Assembly: GCF_003945595.2 (NCBI RefSeq)
Contig: NW_024104771.1
Coordinates: 124,001 to 188,000 of the forward strand
DNA length: 64,000 nucleotides
Direction of reading: 5' to 3'
Source: Pipra filicauda
Taxonomy: Eukaryota > Chordata > Aves > Passeriformes > Pipridae
The notes under the pieces were generated by a model that was given only the letters and a program-made list of their open reading frames with translations, made no database searches and was not told the DNA's origin. Positions 17,435 through 29,400 of this stretch are shown here, one piece after another (position 1 is the first letter of the stretch; the number at the start of each line of letters is the position of its first letter). Both the position numbers and the translations under genes were made by a program.

Positions 17435-20400
17435 TTAGCCCTTGTCCTGGGTAAGAGGAGCTCCCTTTTCATTCATGTTCTTTAAAAAAAAAACAAAAAC
17501 AAACAAACAGAAAGAGACGCAGAGGAGACAGGTATGAGAGGAGACAGGAATCAGAGGGCCCTGATGTGCTGCACGCCCGGCCCTGCTCGCTGGCACCTCT
17601 CAGGCTCCTCCAAAACCAAGAGACACGGCAGCCCCAGGGTTCCCTCTGCCTGGTTCAGGCCCAACTGGCCCCTCAGCCCTGGCCTGTGGCTCCTAAATGT
17701 CTCCAGCCAGGGCTGGACCTCCTGGGTACAGGCACAGGTAGAGGGGAGGGATGGAGGAGGTGGAAGTGTCGCCCCACCAGCCCCTGGGCACGGGTGTCCT
17801 GGCACAGGGCCGTTCCCAGAGAGGTTGGAAGCCTCTCCACCTCTCCTCCGGGGTGCAAGACTCCTCCTAACCCCTGGGTGTCAACATGGAGCCACCTTCG
17901 TGTTCCCTCACCAGGCTCTGCGGGGCCAGCCCTGCCCGGGGCACCTCATCCCATCCAAATCCTGGGGAGAAGGGAGCCAAACCCACAGCCTGTCCCTGCC
18001 TGGGGCACCTCATCCCATCCAAATCCTGGGGAGAAGGGAGCCAAACCCACGGCCTGTCCCTGCCTGGGGCACCTCATCCCATCCAAATCCTGGGGAGAAG
18101 GGAGCCAAACCCACGGCCTGTCCCTGCCTGGGGCACCTCATCCCATCCAAATCCTGGGGAGAAGGGAGCCAAACCCACGGCCTGTCCCTGCCTGGGGCAC
18201 CTCATCCCATCCAAATCCTGGGGAGAAGGGAGCCAAACCCACGGCCTGTCCCTGCCTGGGGCACCTCATCCCATCCAAATCCTGGGGAGAAGGGAGCCAA
18301 ACCCACGGCCTGTCCCTGCCTGGGGCAGCCGTGTGTCTGCACACACAGGTAAGGACCCCTCGGGAGCCCCTGGGCCTGCCAGGGACAGGGATCCCTGGGA
18401 TCAGGGATGCAGCAAAGCCAAGGAGTATCCCGGCCCTGCTCCCCCAAATAACCTGGAGCACAGGTGTGCCTGCCCAGGGCTCTGGGGGTCAGGGGAGTGC
18501 CAGCAGCATACGCACCGTTCCTTTGGGGGTGTTGCCATCAGCCTGCAGGTTGAGGAAGGGGTTGGGCTGTGCTGTCAGGACGGGTGGGAGGCCCGTTCCC
18601 GAGGCCAGGAGGCTGTTCCCAGGAGTGCTGAGCGGTGGGGTGGCCTGGGGGGCCAGGAGGGCATTGCCAGGGTTGAGCTGCTGCGGGGACAGGGAGGCCA
18701 GGAGGGAGCTGGTGCTGGGGGGCGGTTGGGGGGCCGAGGTCATCAGGGCGGGGGCCGAGGTGGCGGCCAGGAGGGAGCTTATGGACAGCTGGGACGAGCT
18801 GCTCATCTGCAGCCGCTGCAGCTCCCGCTTCTGCTGGATCTGCTGCATCATCTGGAACACCAGGGCCTGCTGCTCCTGCGGGCAAAGGGGGAGGGAGACG
18901 AGTCACGGCGGGGACAGAGCGCTCGGGAGGAGGTGGCACCTCGAGCTGTGCCAGGGGAGGTTCAGGGGGGGGATTAGGGAAAATTTCTTCGCTGGAAGAG
19001 GGGTTAAGCACTGGAACAGGGCTGCCCAGGGAAGTGGTGGAGTCACCATCCCTGGAAGTGTCCAAAAAGCAAGCAGAGGTGTCACTAGGATATGGTTAAG
19101 TGGGATTCGGTTGGGATTTGGTTGACGTTTGGACTCGATCTTGGAGGCCTTTTCCAACCTCAATGATTCCATGACACACTCTATCCCAGGCAATGCTACT
19201 GGAGACAGGGAGAAAGTCCCCTTGATCCCATCTCTGCAGGGAGAGAGAGGATCAGTCTGCCTTGTGTTCATTAACAGCCTGTGCCTATGACCTTTCCAAC
19301 CCCGCTGTTTCCCGACACACAGGATTAGTGAACCCTCACCCAGACACCTGCAGGCACACAAATCCACTCAGCAATTCCCAATCCATCAACCCAAGGATTT
19401 TAAGTCTGTGGCCTTCACAATCCTGAATTTCCAGACTGGCTCCTAATTTCCTCCCCCGGCTCATCCCAATTCCCAGCTCAGCCCTGACCCACAGGGGGGG
19501 TGCAGGTGAGCAGGACCTGAGTGGGGGACGAGGGTCACACCTCACCTGCATCCAGAGGGACGCCCTCAAATCCAGCAAACTGCAGGAATCGCTATGGCAA
19601 CCATCGACCAGTGCAGCAGGCTGAGAGCTGACACTGTTGTGCCCCCACGGGGATGCAGCTGATGACACAGTGACATCAGCTGCTCCACAGAGAGGCCCTC
19701 TGAAACTTGCTTTTCCTGGGATATAAATAACCTGACCCAGAAACCCATCCAGAGCGACGGGCCAGGCTCCAGGGAGACAGAAAGGAGCAGAGCACAGCTC
19801 CATTGATGGCAGCTGGTGGCATTCCTGGGTGGCTCCACCCAGGGCAGGGACAGCGCCGAGGGCTCCGCAGGGCACTGACTGTGGTTTTACACCCAGTCTG
19901 CCCCCTCTCCACGCAGCCTTTCCCACCACAGGGCTGCTGTTTGACCCCCCAAGAGCCTCAGAGCAGCTGCCTGGTCCTTTTCCTGACCCCAAAATCCTCA
20001 GCCACCTGCAGAGTCCTGCTGGCATTTCCAGTTCTCCGGGTAAATGTGCCCAGACACGGATCACCTGCCTCAGGACTAGAGTAATTTGGTGTTTACCTCC
20101 TTCTAACCTCAAACAGTGTCCTCAAGAGTGCTCCTCACCTCCCGTGGGCCTCAGCACACCTGGGAGCCCAGAGCCCAGCCCCCCCAGCAGCAGGATCAGA
20201 CATGATTTGCATCCAAGGATGGCTGGAGGAGGAAAGAGCTCAACGCATTTTACTCCCCCCCTCCCCGATTCTAGGGTGGCTCAGAAGTTCCCACCTTCTC
20301 ACCCCCCTCAGGACGTGGGAAACCCAGATTAAATTTTTTCCCTTCGTACAAAGAAAACGGTTCAAATCCCAGCTCCCCTCCTCGGGAGGTGCTGCACCTT

Positions 20401-23400
20401 CCTGCCTAAAGCTTCGCTCCTCATTCCACCCACAGCATCCGGGAGCCGGGAAAAGGCGCCCGGCTCGGCGTCCCCGTGGGCAGGGGACTCGGGGCAAGGA
20501 GGCAGCCCTAAGTTTTGCCCTCTGCTGCGAGGTTTTCCCGCTGGACAGCTCAGCACTCACCGGATTAAGCGGCTGGGAAGTCAGGAGCTGCTGGAGCTGC
20601 TGGAGCTGCTGCTCGTGCTGGTGCAGGACGTGCCGCTGCTGCTCCGTCAGGGGACTCAGGCTGGGAATGCTGCGAGGGAACAGGGCAGGGAACGTCAGCG
20701 CGGCCCCTCTCGGTTCCTGCACGCACAGGGCTCGTCCCTCCCTCCCTCCCGGAGCTAAACTGCTGCTGGAGAGGGCAGGGCCGTGCCCCCGAGCCCCCCG
20801 TCCTCACCTGCTCAGGCTGGTGGAGAGCTGCAGGGCCGGGGGCCCGCCCGGCCCCTGCGTCGGCGCGCTGGCGGGCTGGGCGGCCTGGGCTCCGTTCAGG
20901 TTCCCCAGGATCCCGTTGATGGGCATCTGCTGGCCTCCTGCCAGGGTCCCCATCAGGCCGTCCACCATGGGCACCGTGGAGAGGCTGTGGCTGGCACTGG
21001 TGCCTCCCCCCAGCCCGCCGCCGGCCACCCGGGCCAGGCCGTTCACCTGCTGCACCCCGGGCAGGGGTAGCGAGGCAGGACTCTGCTGCAGCATGGGCAG
21101 GGGCGGAGGGGTGCTGTGGAAGGACAGGGAGGAGCTGCTCCTGCTGGGACACCCTGAGTGAGGGTCCTGGGGGAGAAACGGACACAAGAGCATCGGACTG
21201 GGGCGGCTGCCAGAGGTCGGCTCAGCTCCGAGGGCGCCGAGGGCGGGAGCTGGAGGTGGGAAGGGGGGGGACTGTGAGTGCAAGTGCAGGTCAGAGGGGT
21301 CCCAGAACTCAGACATGCTTTGGCTGGATCTCCAGGATAACTCACGCTCCCGGTCTCAGCTACTCTACTCAGACCTCAGCACTGAGATGAAGAACGGGCA
21401 CGCCGGGGAAAGAATTCCTGATTCTGAGCCTGGGCTACGAGGCTTTAGGAGCTGGCTACCGAGTCAGAGTCCTGGGACTGCACTGCTCCCTCCCTGAGCC
21501 CCTTCCCGGCCGGCTGGCGGGCGCAGGGGCCGTGTTACCTCAGAGGAAGTGGAGAGGGAGTTCTCAATCCCAAAGCTGTTCTTGCACGGGGGGCTCTTGC
21601 TGATGCTCAGGGAATCGTTGTTGCAGACTGGAGGGGGGAAAGAAGTGAGGATGCAGAGTCAGGGCTGGAGCCTGACAGCCAGGGACAGTGTGTAAACGGG
21701 TCAGACCCCCCCGCGTGACCCCCCTGCCCACCCCGGGGCACAGGGGGGGTGTCCCCCTGTCCCCTCACCGTTGGGAGGCAGGATGTACTGGGCCTGGCTG
21801 CCGGGGCCGTTGCTGCTGGTCACCACGGGGAAGGGGACGGAGAGCTGGACGTTGAGGAGCTGCAAACGCTCCTTCTTGGCCGTCAGAGTCATGATCTGCT
21901 CCTGCAGCCGCTGGTTCTCCTTCTGCAGCGAGTGCAGGGCCTTGAGCATTTCTACAACTGCAGGGGAAGGAAGGGGGCAGGGGACGGGGGCAGGGGAGAG
22001 AAGGAGGATGGAGGAAAGAGGAGAAGGGGATCACGGGATCCACAGTTAGACCCCACTCTGGGAGGAGACTGGCCCCAACCCCCAGTCCCACTGGCAGCTA
22101 CTCCCCCATGGCACACACTGGTGCTTTGTCCCCCACCCGGCTCCGCTGCCTGTGGGCAAAATCCCAGCTGGCTCCCACACAAACACACACAAGGACCTCT
22201 CCTCTCTCAGTGACTCACTGTTCACTCCGGCTTCCCCGTTGCCCTGCTTCTCCAGGAGCTGCTCGATGTTGGGGGTGGCCTGGGGAACATTCTCCAGCTG
22301 CCCACTGCTGCTGCAGGACACGGTCTGGTCGAACAGGGTCGGCAGGCTGCTGATGGGGGACCTGGGCGAGGGTTGGGGGGTGTCAGAGAGGCTTCCCTGC
22401 TCCATCCTCCTCCGCTCCCTGCTCCCACAGCTCCTGTGCCTCATGCTGGGAGTGGCTGCATCCCCCCCCCCCCCACCTCAGCCTCCTCTGCTCCACTCCA
22501 GGTGAGCCTCTCGTTCCTGTTAGTCCTGGCTTGTGTTAGGAAAGCAAAGCAGCCCCATCCCTTTCTATCCCATCCGATCCCATCCCAGTGCATCGCATCC
22601 CATCCGATCATATCCCATCCCATCCCATCCTTCCCAGCCCCGAGGAGCAGGGAAGGAGCCGCCTCCTCCTCCTCCCCAGCCTCTTTCCCTTTCCTTGCTG
22701 TGTCATCCCACGGCTTCCCGGGGTTCCCGCGCGGTGCCCGCGGGCGGGGAGGACTCCTGAAGGACACTCACATGGAAGAGAGACTCTCCTGCGGCGACGT
22801 CCCTCGGCAGCCGAAGCTGCAATCCTCCAGGTCCGGCTCTGCGCGGGGAGAGGGACAGAAGGGGCCGGTGTTGAGCGGCGGGCGGTGCCCGGGGTGTCCC
22901 CGCTAGATGGGAGCACCGAGCAGCACCGACACACCGACAGACACCGGGAGGCACCGACAGACACCGAGCAGCACCGACACACCGACAGACACCGGGAGGC
23001 ACCGACAGACACCGGGAGGCACCGGGAAACCGGGCAGGACCGAGACACACCGAGAGACACCGAGACACCGACAGATACCGAGCGGCACCGAGAGACACCG
23101 ACAGACATCGGGTAGCACCGAGAGACACCGAGAGACACCGGGAGACACCGAGCAGCACGGGGAGACACCGGGAGACACCGGGCAGGACCGAGAGACACCG
23201 GGAGACACCGGGCAGCACCGAAACACTGGGCACGACCGAAAGACACTGAACGGCACCGACAGACACCGGGCAGCACCGAGACACCGGACACGACGGAGAG
23301 ACACCGAACGGCACCAAGAGACACTGGCAGGACCGAGAGACACCGAGAGACACCGAGAGGCACCGAGAGACACCGGGCAGCACCGCACCGGGCAGCACCG

Positions 23401-26400
23401 AGAAGCACCGAGCAGGACCAGGTAGCACCGGGCAGAACCGCACCGATCAGTCCCGAACAAGCCCGGACAGAACCGCACCGAGCGGCCCCGATCGATCAAC
23501 CCCGATCAGCCCCGGGCAGCGCCAGCCCCGCGCTGCGCAACGCGGGGCCGGACCCGCCTCCCCCGGGGAGGGGCCGCTGGCACCGCCTGGCACCCCCGGC
23601 ACGGGGGGGTCACCCCGGGGAGGTCACCCGGGCCCGCTCTGCCCCCGCGATGGGCGAGGAGGAGGTTTTCCTTGAGCTGGAAAACCGTTCCTTGAGCTGG
23701 TTTTCCCGGAGCTGCCGGGGGGGGTGTGGGGGGATGGATAAATCCTGTGCCCAGCCCTGCGCGGCTTTGCCCTTCGCCACTGCAGATCCACCCCCCTCCC
23801 CCGCCTCCAGGATCGACCCTGGAATCCTGGAGGATCAGTCTGTGATTCTTCGTAGAACGACAGAGTCGTTTATGTCGGAAAAGACCTCCGAGATCAGCCA
23901 GGATCCAGGATCCTTTCCCGAAACCCAGCGGGGGTTCTCCAAAGTTTCCAGGTGCTCAGCTCCTTTCTAAGGAGCTTAAACGGAACGGAATCGTTCCAGT
24001 TGGAAAAGCCCTCCAAGGTCATCGAGCCCAAACATTAACCCAGCACTGCCACGTTCACCACCAAACCCTGTCCCCAAGTGCCACATCCACACGTTTTTTG
24101 AGCACTTCCAGGGCTGGTGACTCCACCACTGCCCTGGGCAACCTGGGCCAGTGCCTGACCACCTTTCCGTGATGAAATTTTCCTCTGATGTCCAACCTGA
24201 CCCTCCCTGTCCAACCTGACCTCCCCTGGCACAGCCTGAGGCCGTTCCCTCTCCTCCTGTCCCTTGTTCCCTGGGAGCAGAGCCCGACCCCCCCCGGCTC
24301 CCCCCTCCTGTCAGGGGGTTGCAGAGCCAGAAGGTCCCCCCTGAGCCTCCTTTTCTCCAGGCTGAGCCCCCCCAGCTGCTCCTGCTGCTCCAGCCCCTTC
24401 CCCAGCTCCACTGCCATTCCCTGGCCACGCTCCAGCATCTTGATGTCCTTCTTGTCATGAGGGGCCCAGAAGTGACCCCAGGATTCGAGCTGTGACCTCG
24501 GCAGTGCTCAGTTAAGAGGGGGGGAAATGCTTTAGTATCCAGAATCCTCCCCCCCCAGCCATCCCTCCATCCCAGGAAGCTGAGAACGGAGCCACATGCA
24601 GGATCTCTCCCATCCAAGGAGTAATCCAGGAGTGAACTGTATTTATCTGCCATTTGCTTCCCATCCCCGGGGCCTGCCAGCCCATAAACACACGCTCCCC
24701 TCGCTCTGGGACGTGTCAGATGTTGTGACTACAGCCCACACCAGCTGGCTCAGGGCCCCTCCTCTTCTTCACACAACACGAGACAGTTTCTCATGTGCAA
24801 GAATCCCGGAAATCTCCTGCAGGGAACGCTGTGATTTACAGTGGGATGCCCGGAGAGGGGGATTTGCTGTGGCTGGGAACAAGCAAACGCAGCTGTTGCT
24901 CAGCAGCTCTCACAGACAGGTAGGAGTGGGATCCTCGCTCCTTCATCCCCACGGGAATGTCCCTCTGGACACTGATTACAGCTGGGCCATCCTTCTGGGC
25001 AGGAGCTGTGGCTTTCTGGAGGTGACCAGCAGTTGCCACTCGACACTGGTCTCCCAGTATAAGAGCTGAGAGCACCTTCCAGTGCCTAAAGGGGCTCCAA
25101 GAGAGCTGGAGAGGGACTTTGGACCCAGGTCTGGAGTGACAGGACAAGGGCAATGGCCTTAAGCTGAAGGAGGGGGGATTTAGATGGGATATTGGGAGGA
25201 AATTCTTTAATATAAGGGTGGGGAGGCCCTGGCACAGGTTGCCCAGAGAAGCTGTGGCTGTCCCATCCCTGGAAGTGCCCAAGGCCGGGTTGGATGGGGT
25301 TTGGAGCAACGTGGGCCAGTGGAAGGTGTCCCTGCCCGTGGCAGGGGGTGGCACTGGATGACCTTTAAGGTCCCTTCCAACCCAAACCACTCCATGATTC
25401 CACACAAACATCCCCAGCCCACCCTGTGCAGCTTCCCCCAAACCATTTTAACTTGCAACTAAATAAAAATTCGGGGAAGGTTTGACTCCCTGCTCGTCCC
25501 TGTAACGTCGTTTGCTGCAGCCCAGGGAGGCTGCACACACATGATTCTGGTTTCTGAGGCAGCACCAGGCTCCACATTCAATTATCTCCTGGCCAACACC
25601 ACCCTGATGTGTCCAGAACAGGAGATGACTGAGTTATCACCCAGAGACAGCCCTTCCCGAGGCAGCCAGCATGGAAAAGAGGCTTGAAGACAACCAGAAG
25701 AGATAAAAACGTTTGGTCTGTCATCATAACACGGCAGGATCCAGGACAAACCGTGGGAGGAAGGACTAGACAGTAGCTCAGATAAGAATCAGACTCTCTG
25801 TACTGCCAAAGGCAGCGTGGTTTGAACCTGCAGCAGTGAAAACAACTCCTCTGTTCCCCCAGTTCCCTCCAGCACATGGAAATGGGGAAAAGCTGAACTA
25901 TTGCTGCAGTGAAAGCTCTGTCTCCACGGGATCTGTCTGCACAGACACTCTCAGGAACAGGAATCTGAATTAAAGACAAGGTGGGATTACTGAGAACTTC
26001 ACGACCATCCTGTTAAACGATTTGGGATTAAAGGCATCACCACACTTTTAAGTGAAAAGGGCCCCCACACAGGAGGTTTAATGCATGTTAATTAATCCCC
26101 CTGGAGAAAAAAAAAAAAAAAACAAGTGAATTTGGCTTAATGCCCTCTGGGCCACTAATTCCAGCAGGAGATAGTGATGGACAGAGCTTAAACGTGACAA
26201 AACCCAGGAGCTGTTCTTTAAGGCTGCCTGGAATTGGGGAAAAAAAAAAGTATCCTGAAGCTTCTGAGATCCCTGTCAAACAAACAACAACAAAAAAAAA
26301 GCAATCTTGGAAAAGGAAATTAAGGATCAGGGGGGTTTTTTTTGAGCACTCTGTATGTTGGATTTTGCCTCCGTGATTCACTCTTCAGTAGCCCTGGGGC

Positions 26401-29400
26401 TGGAACAGGACCCGGACTCCAGGATTATCCCTGACAGGTGATTCCTTCCCTCTCCTGTCAGCACCTTGCCAAAACAACAGCATGGGGTCGAGGGAAAGGT
26501 AATTCCTTTCACCCCCTTCTTTCCATCCCTTAATTCCAGGTGGGTGAATCACTCCCGACTCCCACGGGCTGAGCTGTGCTGTCCCCTCCCAGCTCAGGGA
26601 CAGACAGACAAAATACTGCCAGGGACACACAGAGGGACCTTCCAGGGGCTTGCACAGGTCAGGAGGAAAAAACACACGTGTCCATTCATGCTTCACATGC
26701 CCCCTTGTTAAGGCAAATGAGGGAACAGTGGTGTGGGATTATCTGGAGCACTCTGAGCCACCCCTAATGAGGGCTGTGTTTTCAAGTGCTTGTCACTCAG
26801 CGTGACACCAGACAGGCTTTTACCTCCCAGGATTCAGCATCCAGCACAGCTGAGCTCCCAGATTTCTGGGTTAGGGGAGCAGGAGGCTGTGGCACCAGTA
26901 ACTAAACAGCTGAAAATCAGGAGGGTGCTTTTGTTTAACCACTGGTGCGAACCAAAAAAAAAAAAAAAAATCAGCCCTGCTCTGTCTGAGGGGGAAGAAA
27001 AGTAGGGAAATCTTATGATGCTTCAAGTTTTCCTGCTTGTTAACCAGGCAGTTCTCCAAGGAAAATGAATTTGCCTCGGTGGGAAAAAAAAAAAAAAAAG
27101 AGCAGTTGTAAGTGATTCAGGGCTGGCACGTTGGTGTTTGGGAGTGGAAAACCAGTGGGTTTTGTGGCATTCAGGACAAAGCCAAAGGGGAAGGGAAGAA
27201 AGTAACTCAGAACAGAAGAGGAAGATGAAAATTCGGAGCGTGAGAGAGAGAGAAACCCAAGGAAACAAAGCCCAAGGAAACAAAGCCCAAGGAAAAGCTT
27301 TCGAGGCATTTTGAGCAAGCAAAGCTCATCGTGGCTTTCACTGCGTGAAAAAAAAGACAACAAATTCTCCAGGGAAGGACTTGACACTCCTGCACTTTTC
27401 CAGGGAGACACACACCAGCCAGGGACACACCAGATGTGTTTTAGGGGAACACAAGCACCCCCTGCTCAGGGAGAGCCCCTCTCTCAGCCCTGGCTCTCAC
27501 ACAGAGGGGGGGAGCAGGCAGGGAGGGCAGCTGGAGACGACCAGAGTTGCCTCCACTCTTCCAGGGAGCCCCCCCTGGGAATTCCAGGCTCACATACCTT
27601 GGGATTCACGTACCTGCCCGGCTGCTTTCCGACTGGTTCAGGAGGGGGTTGATCGACAGCCCTGATGTGAGGGGGCTTCCAAAGATATGTGAGGAAGGGA
27701 GGCTGAATGTTGAACCTGCCAGTGAGAACACCTGCAGGGACAGCAAGCAGGGAGGGGGGAGATGTGGCTCAGAGAAGTGACTTCTCGAAAGCACAAGAGG
27801 AAAATAACTTCATTATTCCATCTCTTCCCGACTCCAACCCTGAGAGGGTGTTATAAAAATATCTCCCTGGCAGTCTCGCTAGACAGCTGAGATCTTCCCA
27901 GCCCTGCCTCAGAGCCAGGAGCCTGAAGGAGCCGTGTTAACACTGCAAAACTCTGTAAAACACCTCTCAGAGAGCTCCTGACGAGGCTCCGTGTCCTGGC
28001 ACAGCCCACCCAGCCGGGACCTGCCAGCCCTCCCTCGGGGGGCCTGTGCTGCTGGGCAGGCAGGGCTGGCACTGCTGGCAGGACCCAGCACAGGACCCAC
28101 CTACCAGAGCAGTGGGAAGTTCCCAGTCAGTGGGAAGCCACCTGTCCTTTTTAGGCTCCAATTCCTCCCAAACCCACACAGGTCGTGCGGGCTGTGACAC
28201 CCCCACACCTCCAAAGTGCAGGAAGAGCAGCTGTTCCCACGGGGGAAAGCAGCTCCCCCCGTGCCCACAGGTGGCCCTGGCTCTGCCCAACCCTCTCCCA
28301 GAGCAACCCCTGGGCAGGTCCTGCTGTCCTTACCTGCGTGGTGGACACGGAGGAGGAGGAGGAGGCTGGGATGGTGCTGGCGAAGGGGGAGCGGTTGAGC
28401 TGCGGGAGGGACGAGGTGCCCTGGTGTGCCAGGAGGCTGGAGGAGAGGGGGGTGCTGCACACAGCCCTGAGCACCCCACCCCCGTGGGAAATGGGGTCCT
28501 TGTTACTGGTGTAGATCCCTGCAAGGGGGAGGGGGGAGATGGGTTAGAGAGACAGGATTCCCTCCTCTCCCTTCCAGGGCCTGGTTTTCAGCAGGGCTGG
28601 AGCTCAGTGGCACCAGTGCAATTCCAGGGTGGTCTCAGCCCACAACCCCTCTATCCAAAGGTGTATCTCCGAGTTTTCCAGCCTTGCCCCTTCCCCAGTG
28701 CATCCAGATGCAATCCAACAGGCAAATCACAGCGCTGGGAGACTCACCCAAGGCACGAATCGTGGCAGAAGTGGGATGGACTCAAAGAGTTCACACACCT
28801 GCCCCCTTCTGCGGTGCCCACAGAGACAAAAACGGGGAAGAGGGAGAGAGGAGAGAGCTGCTGCCGAGGGAGGGGACCCGTCTGCCTTCCCTTGGCTCAG
28901 GAATGCAGTGCCCAGAGCAGGGGGAGCCCTGCCAAGAGCTCTGCACGAGAGAAGAATGGGAGAGAACGAGCAGAACAGGGCAACGAGCAAGAACAGGGGG
29001 AACACGGAGGCCTGGCAGCCTCCTCCTCTTTGAAACATCCCTTTGTTTGTTCCAGGGAGAGGCAAAAAAAAAGAAAAAATTGGCCCAAGGTTAGGGCTGG
29101 GGAAGCTGCCTGGATTCCTGCAGCTCCTTCCCTCCAGACAAACGGCCCCGGGCTCCTGGAACACAACAAAACTACCTCCCCCCCTGCAATCTGACCTAAA
29201 TTGGAGCATCTGCAAACAACCCACAATAGACCGACGACAAGTTCTGCTGCCAGAACAGTGTCAAACCTCAGCCCCTCCTCTGCTGCTGCCTTAACCCCTT
29301 CCTGCCCCGTGTCCTGCCTGTCCTCACCCTGGCCTGGCTGGGGAAGGCAGCTCAGGCTGGGAACAGCTGTAAGGACGTGGATGTGGTAAGAGCAGGACGA

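Larger units (their letters stand above)
17435..21166 (-). other. MLLT6: MLLT6 C-terminal Gln-rich exons 17-20
   Basis: Exon 17 (20808-21166) is Ser/Pro/Gly-rich. Exon 18 (20561-20669) encodes SLSPLTEQQRHVLHQHEQQL and LQQLQQLL. Exon 19 (18516-18875) encodes the FQMMQQIQQKRELQRLQM helix, a long SSLLA-rich stretch and PPVLTAQPNPFLNL. Its donor is ACG|GTGCGT. The terminal exon 17435-17446 (acceptor TTACCCAG, then Asp-Lys-Gly-stop) matches the remembered human TADKG near the C-terminus. Without splicing the frame would end at 18489 with eight extra residues. Confidence 0.72.

Noticed and set aside
17534..19125. Open frames of 272-519 aa on + across 17.9-18.3 kb
   Set aside because: The 64-bp repeat is read in successive frames, and the frames also run antisense through MLLT6 exon 19.
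22608..23499. Cys-Leu-Ser-Val repeat frames on -
   Set aside because: Translation of the ACACCGAGAG minisatellite.
23976..24653. 225-aa open frame on -
   Set aside because: It is CR1 3' sequence without reverse-transcriptase motifs; a decayed LINE, not a host gene.
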